Origin: Fictibacillus nanhaiensis
GTDB lineage: Bacteria > Bacillota > Bacilli > Bacillales > Fictibacillaceae
Reading direction: 5' to 3'
DNA length: 64,000 nt
NCBI GenBank assembly: GCA_016401345.1
Contig: JAEACG010000006.1
Location: 88,402-152,401 of the forward strand
The notes under the pieces were generated by a model that was given only the letters and a program-made list of their open reading frames with translations, was not told the origin of the DNA and ran no database searches. A program made the translations under genes and the position numbers. How positions within the stretch are numbered: the first letter of the stretch is position 1; each line of letters begins with the position of its first letter. Shown here piece by piece: positions 51,880 through 59,927 of the stretch.

Positions 51880-53391
51880 ATGCCATCCAAAGACGACTTC
51901 ATCAAACAAGAAGGCACGGTGTTCCCTGGCAAAACATACGTGGAACACTTACTGCGCCCGGTATTCAACGACCAAAGAGACTATCTTTTTAAACATATGT
52001 TTAACATACACCGCGCACATGTTGTGATGCTATCTGAACAACGAATCTTAGATAAAAGTGAAGCCGCGAAAATACTCAGGGGAGTAGAAAACATAGCCAA
52101 AATCGACCCACAAACACTAACCTACAATCCACAATTCGAAGATTTATTCTTCATGATCGAGTACAAAATTAGTGAAGAAATCGGACCAGATCTTGCGGGA
52201 AGTATGCATATGGCTCGTAGCCGAAACGACATGGGCATCGCCATGTACCGTCTTGTGCTCCGAGAACAAATCCTCACACTCACAGAAAGCGCACTTTTAC
52301 TTGCAACAGCCCTACTAGAAAAGATCGACGAACACGCGGAAACCGTCATGACCGCATACACCCACACCCAGCCCGCACAGCCGACAACACTCGGCCACTA
52401 CTTAACCGCTGTGCTAGACATCCTTCTACGAGATATCGAACGTCTTCAATCTGCGTACGAAACTGTGAACTGTTCACCAATGGGAGCGGCAGCACTCTCT
52501 ACAACGAGTTTTCCCATCGACCGCAATAGAGTTTGTGAACTGCTCGGTTTCTCGCGTCTTATTGAAAACTCCTATGACGCTGTTGCTGGTGCGGATTATT
52601 TGATAGAAACAGCGACTGCCGTTTTAACGTTGATGACGAATAGCGGTCGTTGGATTCAAGATTTTCTTCAACTCGTTACCCGTGAACATGACATCATAAA
52701 AGTGGCAGACCCATACGTGCAAATCAGCTCAATCATGCCGCAAAAACGAAATCCGGTTTCTATTGAGCATTCGCGGGCACTGGCCAGTTCCTCCATTGGA
52801 GAAGCGCTTGCCGCTATCACGATAATTCACAACACACCTTTTGGCGATATCGTCGATACAGAAGACGACCTTCAGCCGCATCTATATAGAAGTTATGAAA
52901 AAGCAAACCGGGTAATGCACCTCATGCATGCGGTCATCCGAACGATGGAAGTGAATAAAGATCAAGCACTCGCTCGTGCACAAACATCTTGTATCACGAT
53001 TACAGAGCTTGCGGACTTTTTATCAAAAGAAAAAGGCGTACCGTTTCGAGGAGCTCACAAAATAGCGAGCACGATAGCGAAAAAGTGCTCATCGGAAAAG
53101 TTAGAGCTAAATGAACTGCCACTTCAAACGGTTCATCAAATATTATCCTCTCATCATCAACATCTATCTCTTACCCAAAAAGAGTGGGAAGGCATCATTT
53201 GCCCTATTCAATTTGTGAAAAGGCGCAGCATTCAGGGTGGACCGAATCCGGATGAGGTGAGGAGGATGGCTGGAGAACGCTACACTGTGATAAATGACCG
53301 AGTGAAACGTCTTGAAGAAAGAAAGACGAACCAAACAATAGCAGAAAATATGCTGCAATGTGCAATTCGTAGTCTAATAGAAGAAAATTAA
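51880..53391 (+). CDS. Argininosuccinate lyase-like enzyme (fumarase/ASL superfamily), orphan
   Basis: 503 residues from ATG 51880; AGGAG lies 8 bases upstream (GTG 51871 is part of that site). ASL superfamily blocks are present: SMHMARSRNDM (about 105-115), THTQPAQPTTLGHYLTA with the catalytic His region, and the mobile signature loop SSIMPQKRNPVSIEH with the catalytic Ser. True ArgH splits argininosuccinate to arginine and fumarate, but the usual argG partner is not adjacent. A related lyase of another substrate is possible. It has unusually dense ACA/CCA codons near its start, different from its neighbours. Monocistronic. Confidence 0.78.
   Translation: MPSKDDFIKQEGTVFPGKTYVEHLLRPVFNDQRDYLFKHMFNIHRAHVVMLSEQRILDKSEAAKILRGVENIAKIDPQTLTYNPQFEDLFFMIEYKISEEIGPDLAGSMHMARSRNDMGIAMYRLVLREQILTLTESALLLATALLEKIDEHAETVMTAYTHTQPAQPTTLGHYLTAVLDILLRDIERLQSAYETVNCSPMGAAALSTTSFPIDRNRVCELLGFSRLIENSYDAVAGADYLIETATAVLTLMTNSGRWIQDFLQLVTREHDIIKVADPYVQISSIMPQKRNPVSIEHSRALASSSIGEALAAITIIHNTPFGDIVDTEDDLQPHLYRSYEKANRVMHLMHAVIRTMEVNKDQALARAQTSCITITELADFLSKEKGVPFRGAHKIASTIAKKCSSEKLELNELPLQTVHQILSSHHQHLSLTQKEWEGIICPIQFVKRRSIQGGPNPDEVRRMAGERYTVINDRVKRLEERKTNQTIAENMLQCAIRSLIEEN
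51989..52004. repeat. Palindrome TTAAACANNYGTTTAA, copy 6, inside the lyase gene
   Basis: TTAAACATATGTTTAA is a perfect 16-bp palindrome inside the coding sequence (codons for FKHMFN). Confidence 0.7.
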
Positions 53392-53495
53392 AAAAAGCCA
53401 GCAGGCTTTTTTTAGTGTCCTGTCGAAAAGACAGTTAAATAAATATCCATAATTGCCGATATATGTAATAAACGGTATTTTTGAAGGAGGAGAAC

Positions 53496-54779
53496 ATGGA
53501 GAACACGGTTGTAAAACGGTTAGTGATGACTTCTGCGTTTGCTGGTGCATTTTTTGCTGTTCCTCTCGTTGGTGAAGCTGCCTTAGGTGATAACACTCTT
53601 AAACAGGGAACAACGCATGCGGATGTTCAGCAGCTGCAATCCATTTTAAAGCAAAAAGGATACTTTAAAGACTCACAAACGACAACGTATTTTGGGCCGA
53701 TTACAAAAAAGGCAGTTATGGATTTTCAGAAAGCGAACGGACTCGTTGTTGATGGAATCGTGGGAAAAAACACTTATGGTAAGCTTCTAGGAAAGTCTTT
53801 TCAAGAACTGGCACCGAAACCGACTACAACTAAACCAATTACTGCAAAGCCTGCTTCAAACTCAAATACAAGGGTTATGAAGCTGAGCTCGACAGGACAA
53901 GCTGTCATGAAGCTTCAGCAGGACCTAAAGTTCCTTGGTTATTTTACATATTATAAAACGACCGATTATTATGGAACGATCACAACAGAAGCGGTGCGTA
54001 AATTTCAGATCAATCAAAAATTGAAAGTTACAGGTGTGGCAGATGCGAAAACGCAAGAAATGATCGCGAAAGCTGTGGCGGCTAAAAAAGCACCGACGGC
54101 TCCATCTAAGCCAAAACCAACGCCGGCTCCATCCAAACCGGCGACACCACCAGCTTCTAAGCCCCAGCCAACTTCTAAGGACTTGAAGTTTGGCACAACA
54201 GGGCCGGAAGTCAAACAGTTACAAACGCGACTCAAGAACTTAGGCTTCTTCAAATATCCGATGATTACGGACTATTTTGGGACGGTAACAGAAGATAGTG
54301 TTGAAGCGTTTCAAAAGGCACACGGCTTACCTGTGACAGGAATCGTAACCAAAACCGTTTTGGATAAGATGACTGAAGTAGAGAACAAAAAGCCAGAGCC
54401 TGTCAAAACACCGAACGAAATTACGATCAACGTGATCGCGAACGCGGCAGAACTTATGGGAACGCCGTACGTTTGGGCAGGAACGACTCCGAGCGGGTTT
54501 GACTGCAGTGGATTTATTCAATATGTGTTTGCAAAAGAAGACGTTGCGCTTCCAAGGACGGTTGCTCAGATGTGGAACGCTACAACAGCTGTTTCTAAGC
54601 CAGCTGTTGGTGATCTCGTGTTTTTTGAAACATATGCCACTGGTCCATCACACCTAGGCATCTATTTAGGAAACGATCAGTTCGTTCATAGCGGATCGAG
54701 CACAGGCGTGACGATCAGCAATCTTACTTATAAGTATTGGCAAGACCGATATCTCGGTTCTAAGCGTATTAATTACTAA
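53496..54779 (+). CDS. Secreted peptidoglycan endopeptidase: three PG-binding domains plus NlpC/P60
   Basis: 427 residues from ATG 53496, GAAGGAGGAG upstream. Signal peptide (about 1-28, GEA cut; mature start ALGDNTLKQG). Three PG_binding_1 domains (about 35-100, 125-195, 222-288; each with LQxxLKxLGYF and YFGxxTxxAVxxFQ), Pro/Lys/Thr-rich linkers, and a C-terminal NlpC/P60 domain (about 310-427) with Cys in FDCSGF, His in PSHLGIYLG and a third polar residue in FVHSGS. Such enzymes cut the gamma-D-Glu/diaminopimelate bond of wall peptides. Shares its mature start ALGDxxLKQGxTH with the gene at 62217. Confidence 0.9.
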   Translation: MENTVVKRLVMTSAFAGAFFAVPLVGEAALGDNTLKQGTTHADVQQLQSILKQKGYFKDSQTTTYFGPITKKAVMDFQKANGLVVDGIVGKNTYGKLLGKSFQELAPKPTTTKPITAKPASNSNTRVMKLSSTGQAVMKLQQDLKFLGYFTYYKTTDYYGTITTEAVRKFQINQKLKVTGVADAKTQEMIAKAVAAKKAPTAPSKPKPTPAPSKPATPPASKPQPTSKDLKFGTTGPEVKQLQTRLKNLGFFKYPMITDYFGTVTEDSVEAFQKAHGLPVTGIVTKTVLDKMTEVENKKPEPVKTPNEITINVIANAAELMGTPYVWAGTTPSGFDCSGFIQYVFAKEDVALPRTVAQMWNATTAVSKPAVGDLVFFETYATGPSHLGIYLGNDQFVHSGSSTGVTISNLTYKYWQDRYLGSKRINY

Positions 54780-54870
54780 TAATCTATCACCTTGTGCGTA
54801 TCGTTATCTATGCGCGCAAGGTGATTTTTTTATCATGGCGTTATCACACATTTATTACCATACATTCTGC

Positions 54871-54895
54871 TATAATGATTAAACAACTGTTTAAT
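54871..54895 (+). promoter_or_regulatory. Probable -10 box and overlapping palindrome (copy 7) of the PBP3 gene
   Basis: TATAAT at 54871-54876 is a perfect -10. The palindrome ATTAAACAACTGTTTAAT (54878-54895) covers the expected transcription start, just as an operator would. This is the one copy of the palindrome family with a clear operator position. Confidence 0.5.
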
Positions 54896-54916
54896 GGTAG
54901 GGAAAGGAGTTCTGTT

Positions 54917-56926
54917 TTGAAGAATTTTTATAGAATCCTCGTATTGGTAGCACTTTGTTTTGTCTTTTTGACGGCGTGTTCTGAACCGCCAAAGCCAGAA
55001 TCAACGGTGAAAAAGTATATGGCCGCGTGGCAAAAACAAGATTTTGAGAGTATGTACGACATGCTAGATTCGAAGTCTAAGAAATCTATCTCGAAAAAAG
55101 AATTCGTAGATCGGTACACCACGATCTATGGTGGCATTGAAGCTGCAGATCTTAAGGTGAAGGCTTTAGGTAAAGTAAAACAAAATGAAAAAGAGGAAAA
55201 GAAAGCTCAATCCTCGTATTCTGTAAAAATGAACACACTTGCGGGTCCAGTGGACTACACGCATAACATAAAACTGAATCTGGAAGAAAAAGAAGATACA
55301 GAGAGTTGGAGAGTCGAGTGGAATCCGTCACACATCTTTCCTCAGATGAAGGAAGGAGATAGAATCTCAGCTTCATCCATCGCACCAAAACGTGGAGCGA
55401 TTCTAGACCGTGAAGGAAATCCGCTAGCGTTTAACGGCACACCTTATGAGGTGTCGATTGTTCCTCAAGAACTGCCGGAAGACCAAAGCAAAACGATTGT
55501 CCCACTCGCAAAAATCTTAGGCATGACGCCAGAAGAGGTCCAAAAAAAACTGGATCAGCCTTGGGTGAAGCCGGAATATAGTGTGCCAATTAAAAAGATG
55601 CAGGCCGATAATCCAGATATTCAAAAAGCCGTCGCGCTAGCAGGCGTGCAGTCACCAAAAGCCGAAACAAGATTGTACCCGCTAGGAGAAGCGGCAGCCC
55701 ATCTAACAGGTTACATCGCACAAGTAAACGCTGATGATCTTAAAAAGCTAGAAGGAAAAGGATATACCGCACAAGATTTTGTCGGTAAAGCCGGACTCGA
55801 GAGATTGTACGAAGAACAGCTTCGCGGTCAAGCGGGCGGAGTCATAAAAGTACTTACGAGTGAAAAAGAAGAAAAAGCGGTTGTCGCTGAGAATGAGGTC
55901 GTTAACGGAAAAGACGTGAAAACGACGATTGATAGCGGCGTGCAGAAGTCTATCTATGCTCAACTTCAAGGGGATGTGGGAACATCATCTGCTATCCACC
56001 CAACAACAGGTGAAGTGCTCGCACTCGTGAACAGTCCATCTTACAATCCGAATGAGTACACACTCGGCCTGACAGAAGCGGTACGAACTAAGTGGAGTGA
56101 TGATCCGAAAAATCCGCAGCTCAATCGCTTCGTATACACGTATGCACCTGGTTCCGTATTGAAACCAATTACGGCAGCAATCGGGATGGAAAATGACACA
56201 CTCAATCCGAACGATGTGATGAACGTGAGCGGTAAGTCTTGGCAAAAAGATAAATCGTGGGGTAAATATACGGTTACCCGTGTTAGTGCCGTTCCAAATG
56301 TGAACCTTGAAAAGGCACTGATCTACTCAGACAACATTTACTTTGCTCAAGCTGCATTGAAAATGGAGCAAGAACCGTTCGTGAACGGCTTGAAAAAGTT
56401 CGGATTTGGCGAAGATCTGCCACTCACAAACCCGTCCACAATCGGTGAAGAGGGAATGACCGAAGTACAGCTCGCAGATAGTGGGTATGGGCAAGGAAAG
56501 ATCGAGATGAGTCCGCTTCACCTCGGAATCTCGTATACACCATTTTTGAATAACGGAAATCTTTTGAAACCACAGATTCTTCAAAATGAAGCGGCTGGTC
56601 AGCCAACTGTTTTGAAGGAAAATGTGATATCGGAAGAAACGGCAGCGATCCTTCGCGATGATATGTCAAAAGTGGTCTCGAACTCAGCTGGAACGGCGCA
56701 TGACGCCTACATGGCGAAGCTGCCGCTTGCCGGGAAAACAGGAACGGCAGAACTGAAAGCCAGTAAAGAAGATAAAAACGGTATGGAGTTAGGCTGGTTT
56801 GTAGCATATAACACCGAGAATCCATCCCTTCTCGTTACGATGATGATTGAAGATGTGAAGGGAAGAGGTGGCAGTCACTACTTGGTGCCTAAGGTGAAGA
56901 AGGTTTTCGAAGATCATGTGAAATAA
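54917..56926 (+). CDS. pbpC: Class B penicillin-binding protein PBP3 (MecA_N type lipoprotein)
   Basis: 669 residues starting at TTG 54917, with AAAGGAG 7 bases upstream; this gives the 668-residue size of B. subtilis PBP3. Lipobox Cys21 (LTACS), NTF2-like MecA_N domain (about 26-145), dimerisation domain (about 150-320) and transpeptidase domain (about 345-665) with SVLK (Ser413, Lys416), SDN (471-473) and KTG (607-609). It is a DD-transpeptidase that cross-links the wall, of the group with naturally low beta-lactam affinity that includes PBP2a. A longer frame from 54794 crosses the promoter and is rejected. Confidence 0.92.
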   Translation: MKNFYRILVLVALCFVFLTACSEPPKPESTVKKYMAAWQKQDFESMYDMLDSKSKKSISKKEFVDRYTTIYGGIEAADLKVKALGKVKQNEKEEKKAQSSYSVKMNTLAGPVDYTHNIKLNLEEKEDTESWRVEWNPSHIFPQMKEGDRISASSIAPKRGAILDREGNPLAFNGTPYEVSIVPQELPEDQSKTIVPLAKILGMTPEEVQKKLDQPWVKPEYSVPIKKMQADNPDIQKAVALAGVQSPKAETRLYPLGEAAAHLTGYIAQVNADDLKKLEGKGYTAQDFVGKAGLERLYEEQLRGQAGGVIKVLTSEKEEKAVVAENEVVNGKDVKTTIDSGVQKSIYAQLQGDVGTSSAIHPTTGEVLALVNSPSYNPNEYTLGLTEAVRTKWSDDPKNPQLNRFVYTYAPGSVLKPITAAIGMENDTLNPNDVMNVSGKSWQKDKSWGKYTVTRVSAVPNVNLEKALIYSDNIYFAQAALKMEQEPFVNGLKKFGFGEDLPLTNPSTIGEEGMTEVQLADSGYGQGKIEMSPLHLGISYTPFLNNGNLLKPQILQNEAAGQPTVLKENVISEETAAILRDDMSKVVSNSAGTAHDAYMAKLPLAGKTGTAELKASKEDKNGMELGWFVAYNTENPSLLVTMMIEDVKGRGGSHYLVPKVKKVFEDHVK

Positions 56927-56932
56927 ACCAAA

Positions 56933-56957
56933 AGACCTCCTTCGCGGAGGTTTTTTG
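56933..56957 (+). terminator. Terminator after pbpC
   Basis: ACCTCC-TTCGC-GGAGGT hairpin followed by TTTTTG. Confidence 0.8.
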
Positions 56958-57055
56958 TTTACTTCAAAGGCATTCATTTTATCTTTTTTGAGTTCTAAAT
57001 CATGTGTTATAGTAAGTTCAGTCATGTCATTTTTTAAGCAGGTGGTACGTACTTC

Positions 57056-57547
57056 ATGAAACGATTTTTATTATATGGACTCCCAGTCTTCCTATGGATG
57101 GGTATGATTTTTTATGCAAGTTCTCAACCTTACGAGAAACAAGATCTTCGGCCAACACTGTCCAGTAATCTTAATTTAAATACGGTAGAGCATCTGTTTT
57201 CGTCCATCTCATTTCATTACGCAGGTGACGAAATTAGTATTGAAGCTTTAGGAGCGGCACATTTTCTGGAGTTCTTTATTCGTAAAGCTGCACATTTTTT
57301 CACTTATTTTGTTTTAGGTTTCCTGATTTACCGAGCACTTGACAGGTTTTTGTTAAACAATCGTTTAACATTTATGACTTCTTGGATTTTAACCATTCTG
57401 TATGCCATCTCTGACGAAGTACATCAAGGCTATACACCGAATCGTTCTCCTCATATGGAGGACGTAATGATTGATACGATAGGTGGTCTTATTGGAATCA
57501 TGATAGCTCTATTCATATACAGGAAAATTCGTACAAAAAGAATTTAG
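57056..57547 (+). CDS. VanZ-family membrane protein
   Basis: 163 residues, four spans. VanZ marks: the MGMIFYASSQP segment in the first span, FIRKAAHFFTYFVLGFLIYRAL, and the SDEVHQGYTPNRSPHMEDVMIDTIGGLIG block. VanZ proteins are linked to low-level teicoplanin resistance in enterococci, but in most bacteria the role is unknown. GCAGGTGG precedes the ATG. The region carries a palindrome copy at 57352. Confidence 0.88.
   Translation: MKRFLLYGLPVFLWMGMIFYASSQPYEKQDLRPTLSSNLNLNTVEHLFSSISFHYAGDEISIEALGAAHFLEFFIRKAAHFFTYFVLGFLIYRALDRFLLNNRLTFMTSWILTILYAISDEVHQGYTPNRSPHMEDVMIDTIGGLIGIMIALFIYRKIRTKRI
57352..57369. repeat. Palindrome TTAAACANNYGTTTAA, copy 8, inside the VanZ gene
   Basis: GTTAAACAATCGTTTAAC is palindromic except for the central four bases and is fully inside the coding sequence. 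Confidence 0.65.
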
Positions 57548-57587
57548 TTTAATGCTACAATAATAGAAAAAGAATGCAGGTGATACC

Positions 57588-57830
57588 ATGCAAATGCCAA
57601 TGAATATGCAAGCTAACTTAGTGACGACTGGAAGAGAAAAACGTTTAGAAGGAAATGTATTTGAAGTTTCATTAGACGGCTATATGCTCTTCATCTTAGA
57701 TCATCCTGTACCCGTTCAAAAAAAAGAAAACAGCTCTCCAGTCGGAAAAGCTGTTATAAAGGAAGTAACGTGGAAAGAAGATACCACTCATTTGGTTTAT
57801 GAACTGATCGATCTGCATAGCGTGAACTAA
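57588..57830 (+). CDS. DUF2584-like small protein
   Basis: 80 residues, soluble, mostly beta by pattern: NLVTTGREKRLEGNVFEVSLDGYMLF, then a short loop and KAVIKEVTWKEDTTHLVYELIDLHSVN. Length and layout match the DUF2584 proteins of Bacillaceae as I remember them. Function unknown. GCAGGTGATACC precedes the ATG. It is 40 bp downstream of the VanZ gene and could be co-transcribed with it. Confidence 0.65.
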   Translation: MQMPMNMQANLVTTGREKRLEGNVFEVSLDGYMLFILDHPVPVQKKENSSPVGKAVIKEVTWKEDTTHLVYELIDLHSVN

Positions 57831-57837
57831 CTTTTAC

Positions 57838-57866
57838 GGAACCTCTCTAGGGGTTCCTTTTTACTT
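57838..57866. terminator. Terminator between DUF2584 and the C39 gene
   Basis: GGAACC-TCTCTAGG-GGTTCC followed by TTTTT on the plus strand; it overlaps the stop of the minus-strand gene and may serve both. Confidence 0.7.
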
Positions 57867-58600
57867 ATAGGTAATGGCTTGTGAACCCATCTGTTCCCAA
57901 GCTTTTTTAAATTTTTCTAGAGGCAGTTTCCGGTTACTTTGCTGATTTAGCGGATCGTTCACATAAACATGGTCTCGATCAAAGCCAGTAATCACAACAG
58001 AGTGTTCCTTCCAAGTAATCTGAACTTGTCCCGTAGGTGTGTTCCATGTTCTAAAATCACTTTCAGGCAATGGGCTAAAATCGGAGTTGATGATAATCCA
58101 GACCGGAGATCCATTTTCTATGTTAGTCAGCACATCATTAAAGGTCTCACCGCTTATATCCTGAATTCTTCCCGGCAAGTACTCTTCCGCTAACTCTGCA
58201 ACCGGTTCGTGATAAACACCATATCCTTCTTATCAAAGGTATAGATGTCACCGACAAATCCATCATTAGGGTTTCCATAATAATAAGTTCCGTTTTCATT
58301 TCTATAAGGAGTATCTACTTTCTTAATTTTTTCGGCAAGCTCCATCTTGTCAACATCCACACCAGCGTGTTGAAGGAGCATCGCTAAGGAAGTAACCTCA
58401 CATCCGCGGTCTAATTCTGGCATCTGTTGGATGAGTGGAACTTGATCGATGAATACCTTTCCGTTCTCACCCCTAGTTATGCCCTCTTTCTTTTGAGGAG
58501 CCTCTTTCTTATCATTAGTCTGCTGTTGATTACTTTGTGTAAATCCAAATAATCCTCCAATTACAAATGCGAATAGTAGGGCGATAAAAAGTTTCTTCAA
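57861..58600 (-). pseudogene. Secreted C39-like cysteine peptidase (YvpB type), broken by a frameshift
   Basis: The minus strand from ATG 58600 reads a signal peptide ([15 protein letters not shown]) and a C39-like N-half with the catalytic Cys in [15 protein letters not shown], then falls out of frame near 58225. Restoring one G there joins [11 protein letters not shown] to [19 protein letters not shown], exactly the family pattern, and continues to the C-half with the catalytic His (KEHSVVITGFD) and Asp (VNDP) up to 57861. So a single base deletion in a GG run separates the Cys from the His and would kill the enzyme. Homopolymer sequencing error is the main alternative. Confidence 0.82.
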
Positions 58601-58917
58601 TGGGTACTCCTTACAAGGTTTTCTTTAATCTTACCAGACCAGTAAAAGATTTAAGTAGAAACACTATTAAATAGATATGTAGTTTTTAAATATGTACTTA
58701 AATTGATCCTCGAAAATATTCCTTTTTCGTGAAAAAAACCCAATAGATTACAAAATGTTTAAATATTTTGTCAGAGATGTAATAACAATGTAATAAATTG
58801 GCACTATTTTTCGTGGTACCATAGGCATGGGGATAAAGGGACAAGGAATAGGTAGAATTGTACATTATACATAACTCATATCAAACCATAGTTTCATAAT
58901 CTACTAGACTACTTGGC

Positions 58918-58956
58918 CCAATTGATGAAATTACATCAAAGTAATCAATTGGAGGG
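58918..58956 (+). promoter_or_regulatory. RBS-covering hairpin before the LysM/NlpC gene
   Basis: CCAATTGAT (58918-58926) pairs perfectly with ATCAATTGG (58944-58952); an inner GATG/CATC pair extends it. The last GG is the start of the ribosome site GGAGGG (58951-58956). The 364-bp gap 58601-58964 shows this and an A+T-rich leader; I recognise no known riboswitch in it. Confidence 0.55.
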
Positions 58957-58964
58957 TACATACA

Positions 58965-59804
58965 TTGAAAAAGAAAGTAATGTCACTCATTATAGCAGCA
59001 GGCGTTTTAGTTCCATCGGCAGATTTAGTTCATGCATCATTAGGGGATGATGTTATCAACACAGGCGATAACTTTTTAGGAAAGCCTTATCGTTATGGAT
59101 CTGCATTCGGCAACACAAGTTCATTCGATTGTTCTTCATTTACGTCTTATGTATTTTCAAGACATGGCATCACATTGCCTAGAACGAGTATAGGACAAGC
59201 TTCAGTTGGTACACCTGTATCAAAAGCAAATCTTCAAAAAGGAGATCTTGTTTTTTACGATACGAACTATGACGGTGTGATCAACCACGCTGGAATCTAC
59301 GCGGGTAATGGAAAGATGCTTAACGCTCAATCATCTGGCGGTGTACAATCTACAGATGCCTTTTCTCGCTATTATTGGGGATCTCGTTATGTTACAGCAA
59401 GACGGGTGATTAAAGAAACACCAAAGCCTGCTGTAGCCGCTGCTTCAACTGCGACGAATACAAAAGCGCTTACGCATAAGGTGAAACAAGGTGAGACGCT
59501 TTATGGAATAAGCAAAAAGTATAAAACGACTGTAGGAAACATTCAAAAATTAAATGGTTTAAAATCTACTTCATTGCGTGCCGGTCAGGTATTAAAACTA
59601 AAAGCACCAGTAGCTACAGCCAAAAAACCAGCAGTCAAGAAAACGACACCTGCTAAAACAGTCACTGCCAAAACGTACACAGTAAAAGCGGGTGACACAC
59701 TTTGGGGAATATCGAAACAATTTAAAGTCTCTGTTGATCACCTTGTAAAACTTAATCAATTAAAGTCCACATCTATCTCTGTTGGACAAAAAATAAAGTT
59801 ATAA
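58965..59804 (+). CDS. Secreted NlpC/P60 endopeptidase with two C-terminal LysM domains
   Basis: 279 residues starting at TTG 58965, with GGAGGG 8 bases upstream. Signal peptide (about 1-25, cut near HAS; mature SLGDDV). NlpC/P60 domain first (about 28-150; Cys in SFDCSSF, His in INHAGIYAG), then two LysM repeats (about 170-214 and 235-279; KVKQGETLYGISKKY and TVKAGDTLWGISKQF) that bind peptidoglycan. This catalytic-first order is the reverse of B. subtilis LytE/LytF. The leader hairpin may control translation. Confidence 0.9.
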   Translation: MKKKVMSLIIAAGVLVPSADLVHASLGDDVINTGDNFLGKPYRYGSAFGNTSSFDCSSFTSYVFSRHGITLPRTSIGQASVGTPVSKANLQKGDLVFYDTNYDGVINHAGIYAGNGKMLNAQSSGGVQSTDAFSRYYWGSRYVTARRVIKETPKPAVAAASTATNTKALTHKVKQGETLYGISKKYKTTVGNIQKLNGLKSTSLRAGQVLKLKAPVATAKKPAVKKTTPAKTVTAKTYTVKAGDTLWGISKQFKVSVDHLVKLNQLKSTSISVGQKIKL

Positions 59805-59816
59805 AATGTCGAAAAA

Positions 59817-59852
59817 AACTTTAAGACGTCGAACTGTCTTAAAGTTTTTTTT
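59817..59852 (+). terminator. Terminator after the LysM/NlpC gene
   Basis: ACTTTAAGAC pairs with GTCTTAAAGT around GTCGAACT, followed by eight T. Confidence 0.85.
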
Positions 59853-59927
59853 ATTGGAAAATTAATGTATCCAGGAACCGTTATACCGATATATAATTAA
59901 TCAACAGAATAGAGAAGGCGGGGGATA

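Noticed and set aside
5241..57369. LexA (SOS) boxes as an explanation for TTAAACANNYGTTTAA
   Set aside because: The Bacillus LexA box needs GAAC...GTTC; these have AAAC...GTTT in all eight copies.
57861..58600. Two separate small secreted proteins on the minus strand
   Set aside because: The second half has no signal or ribosome site, and one added base restores the full C39 family pattern.
58797..58964. c-di-AMP (ydaO-type) riboswitch before the NlpC/LysM gene
   Set aside because: Such riboswitches often precede wall hydrolases, but I could not find their conserved core sequences in this leader.
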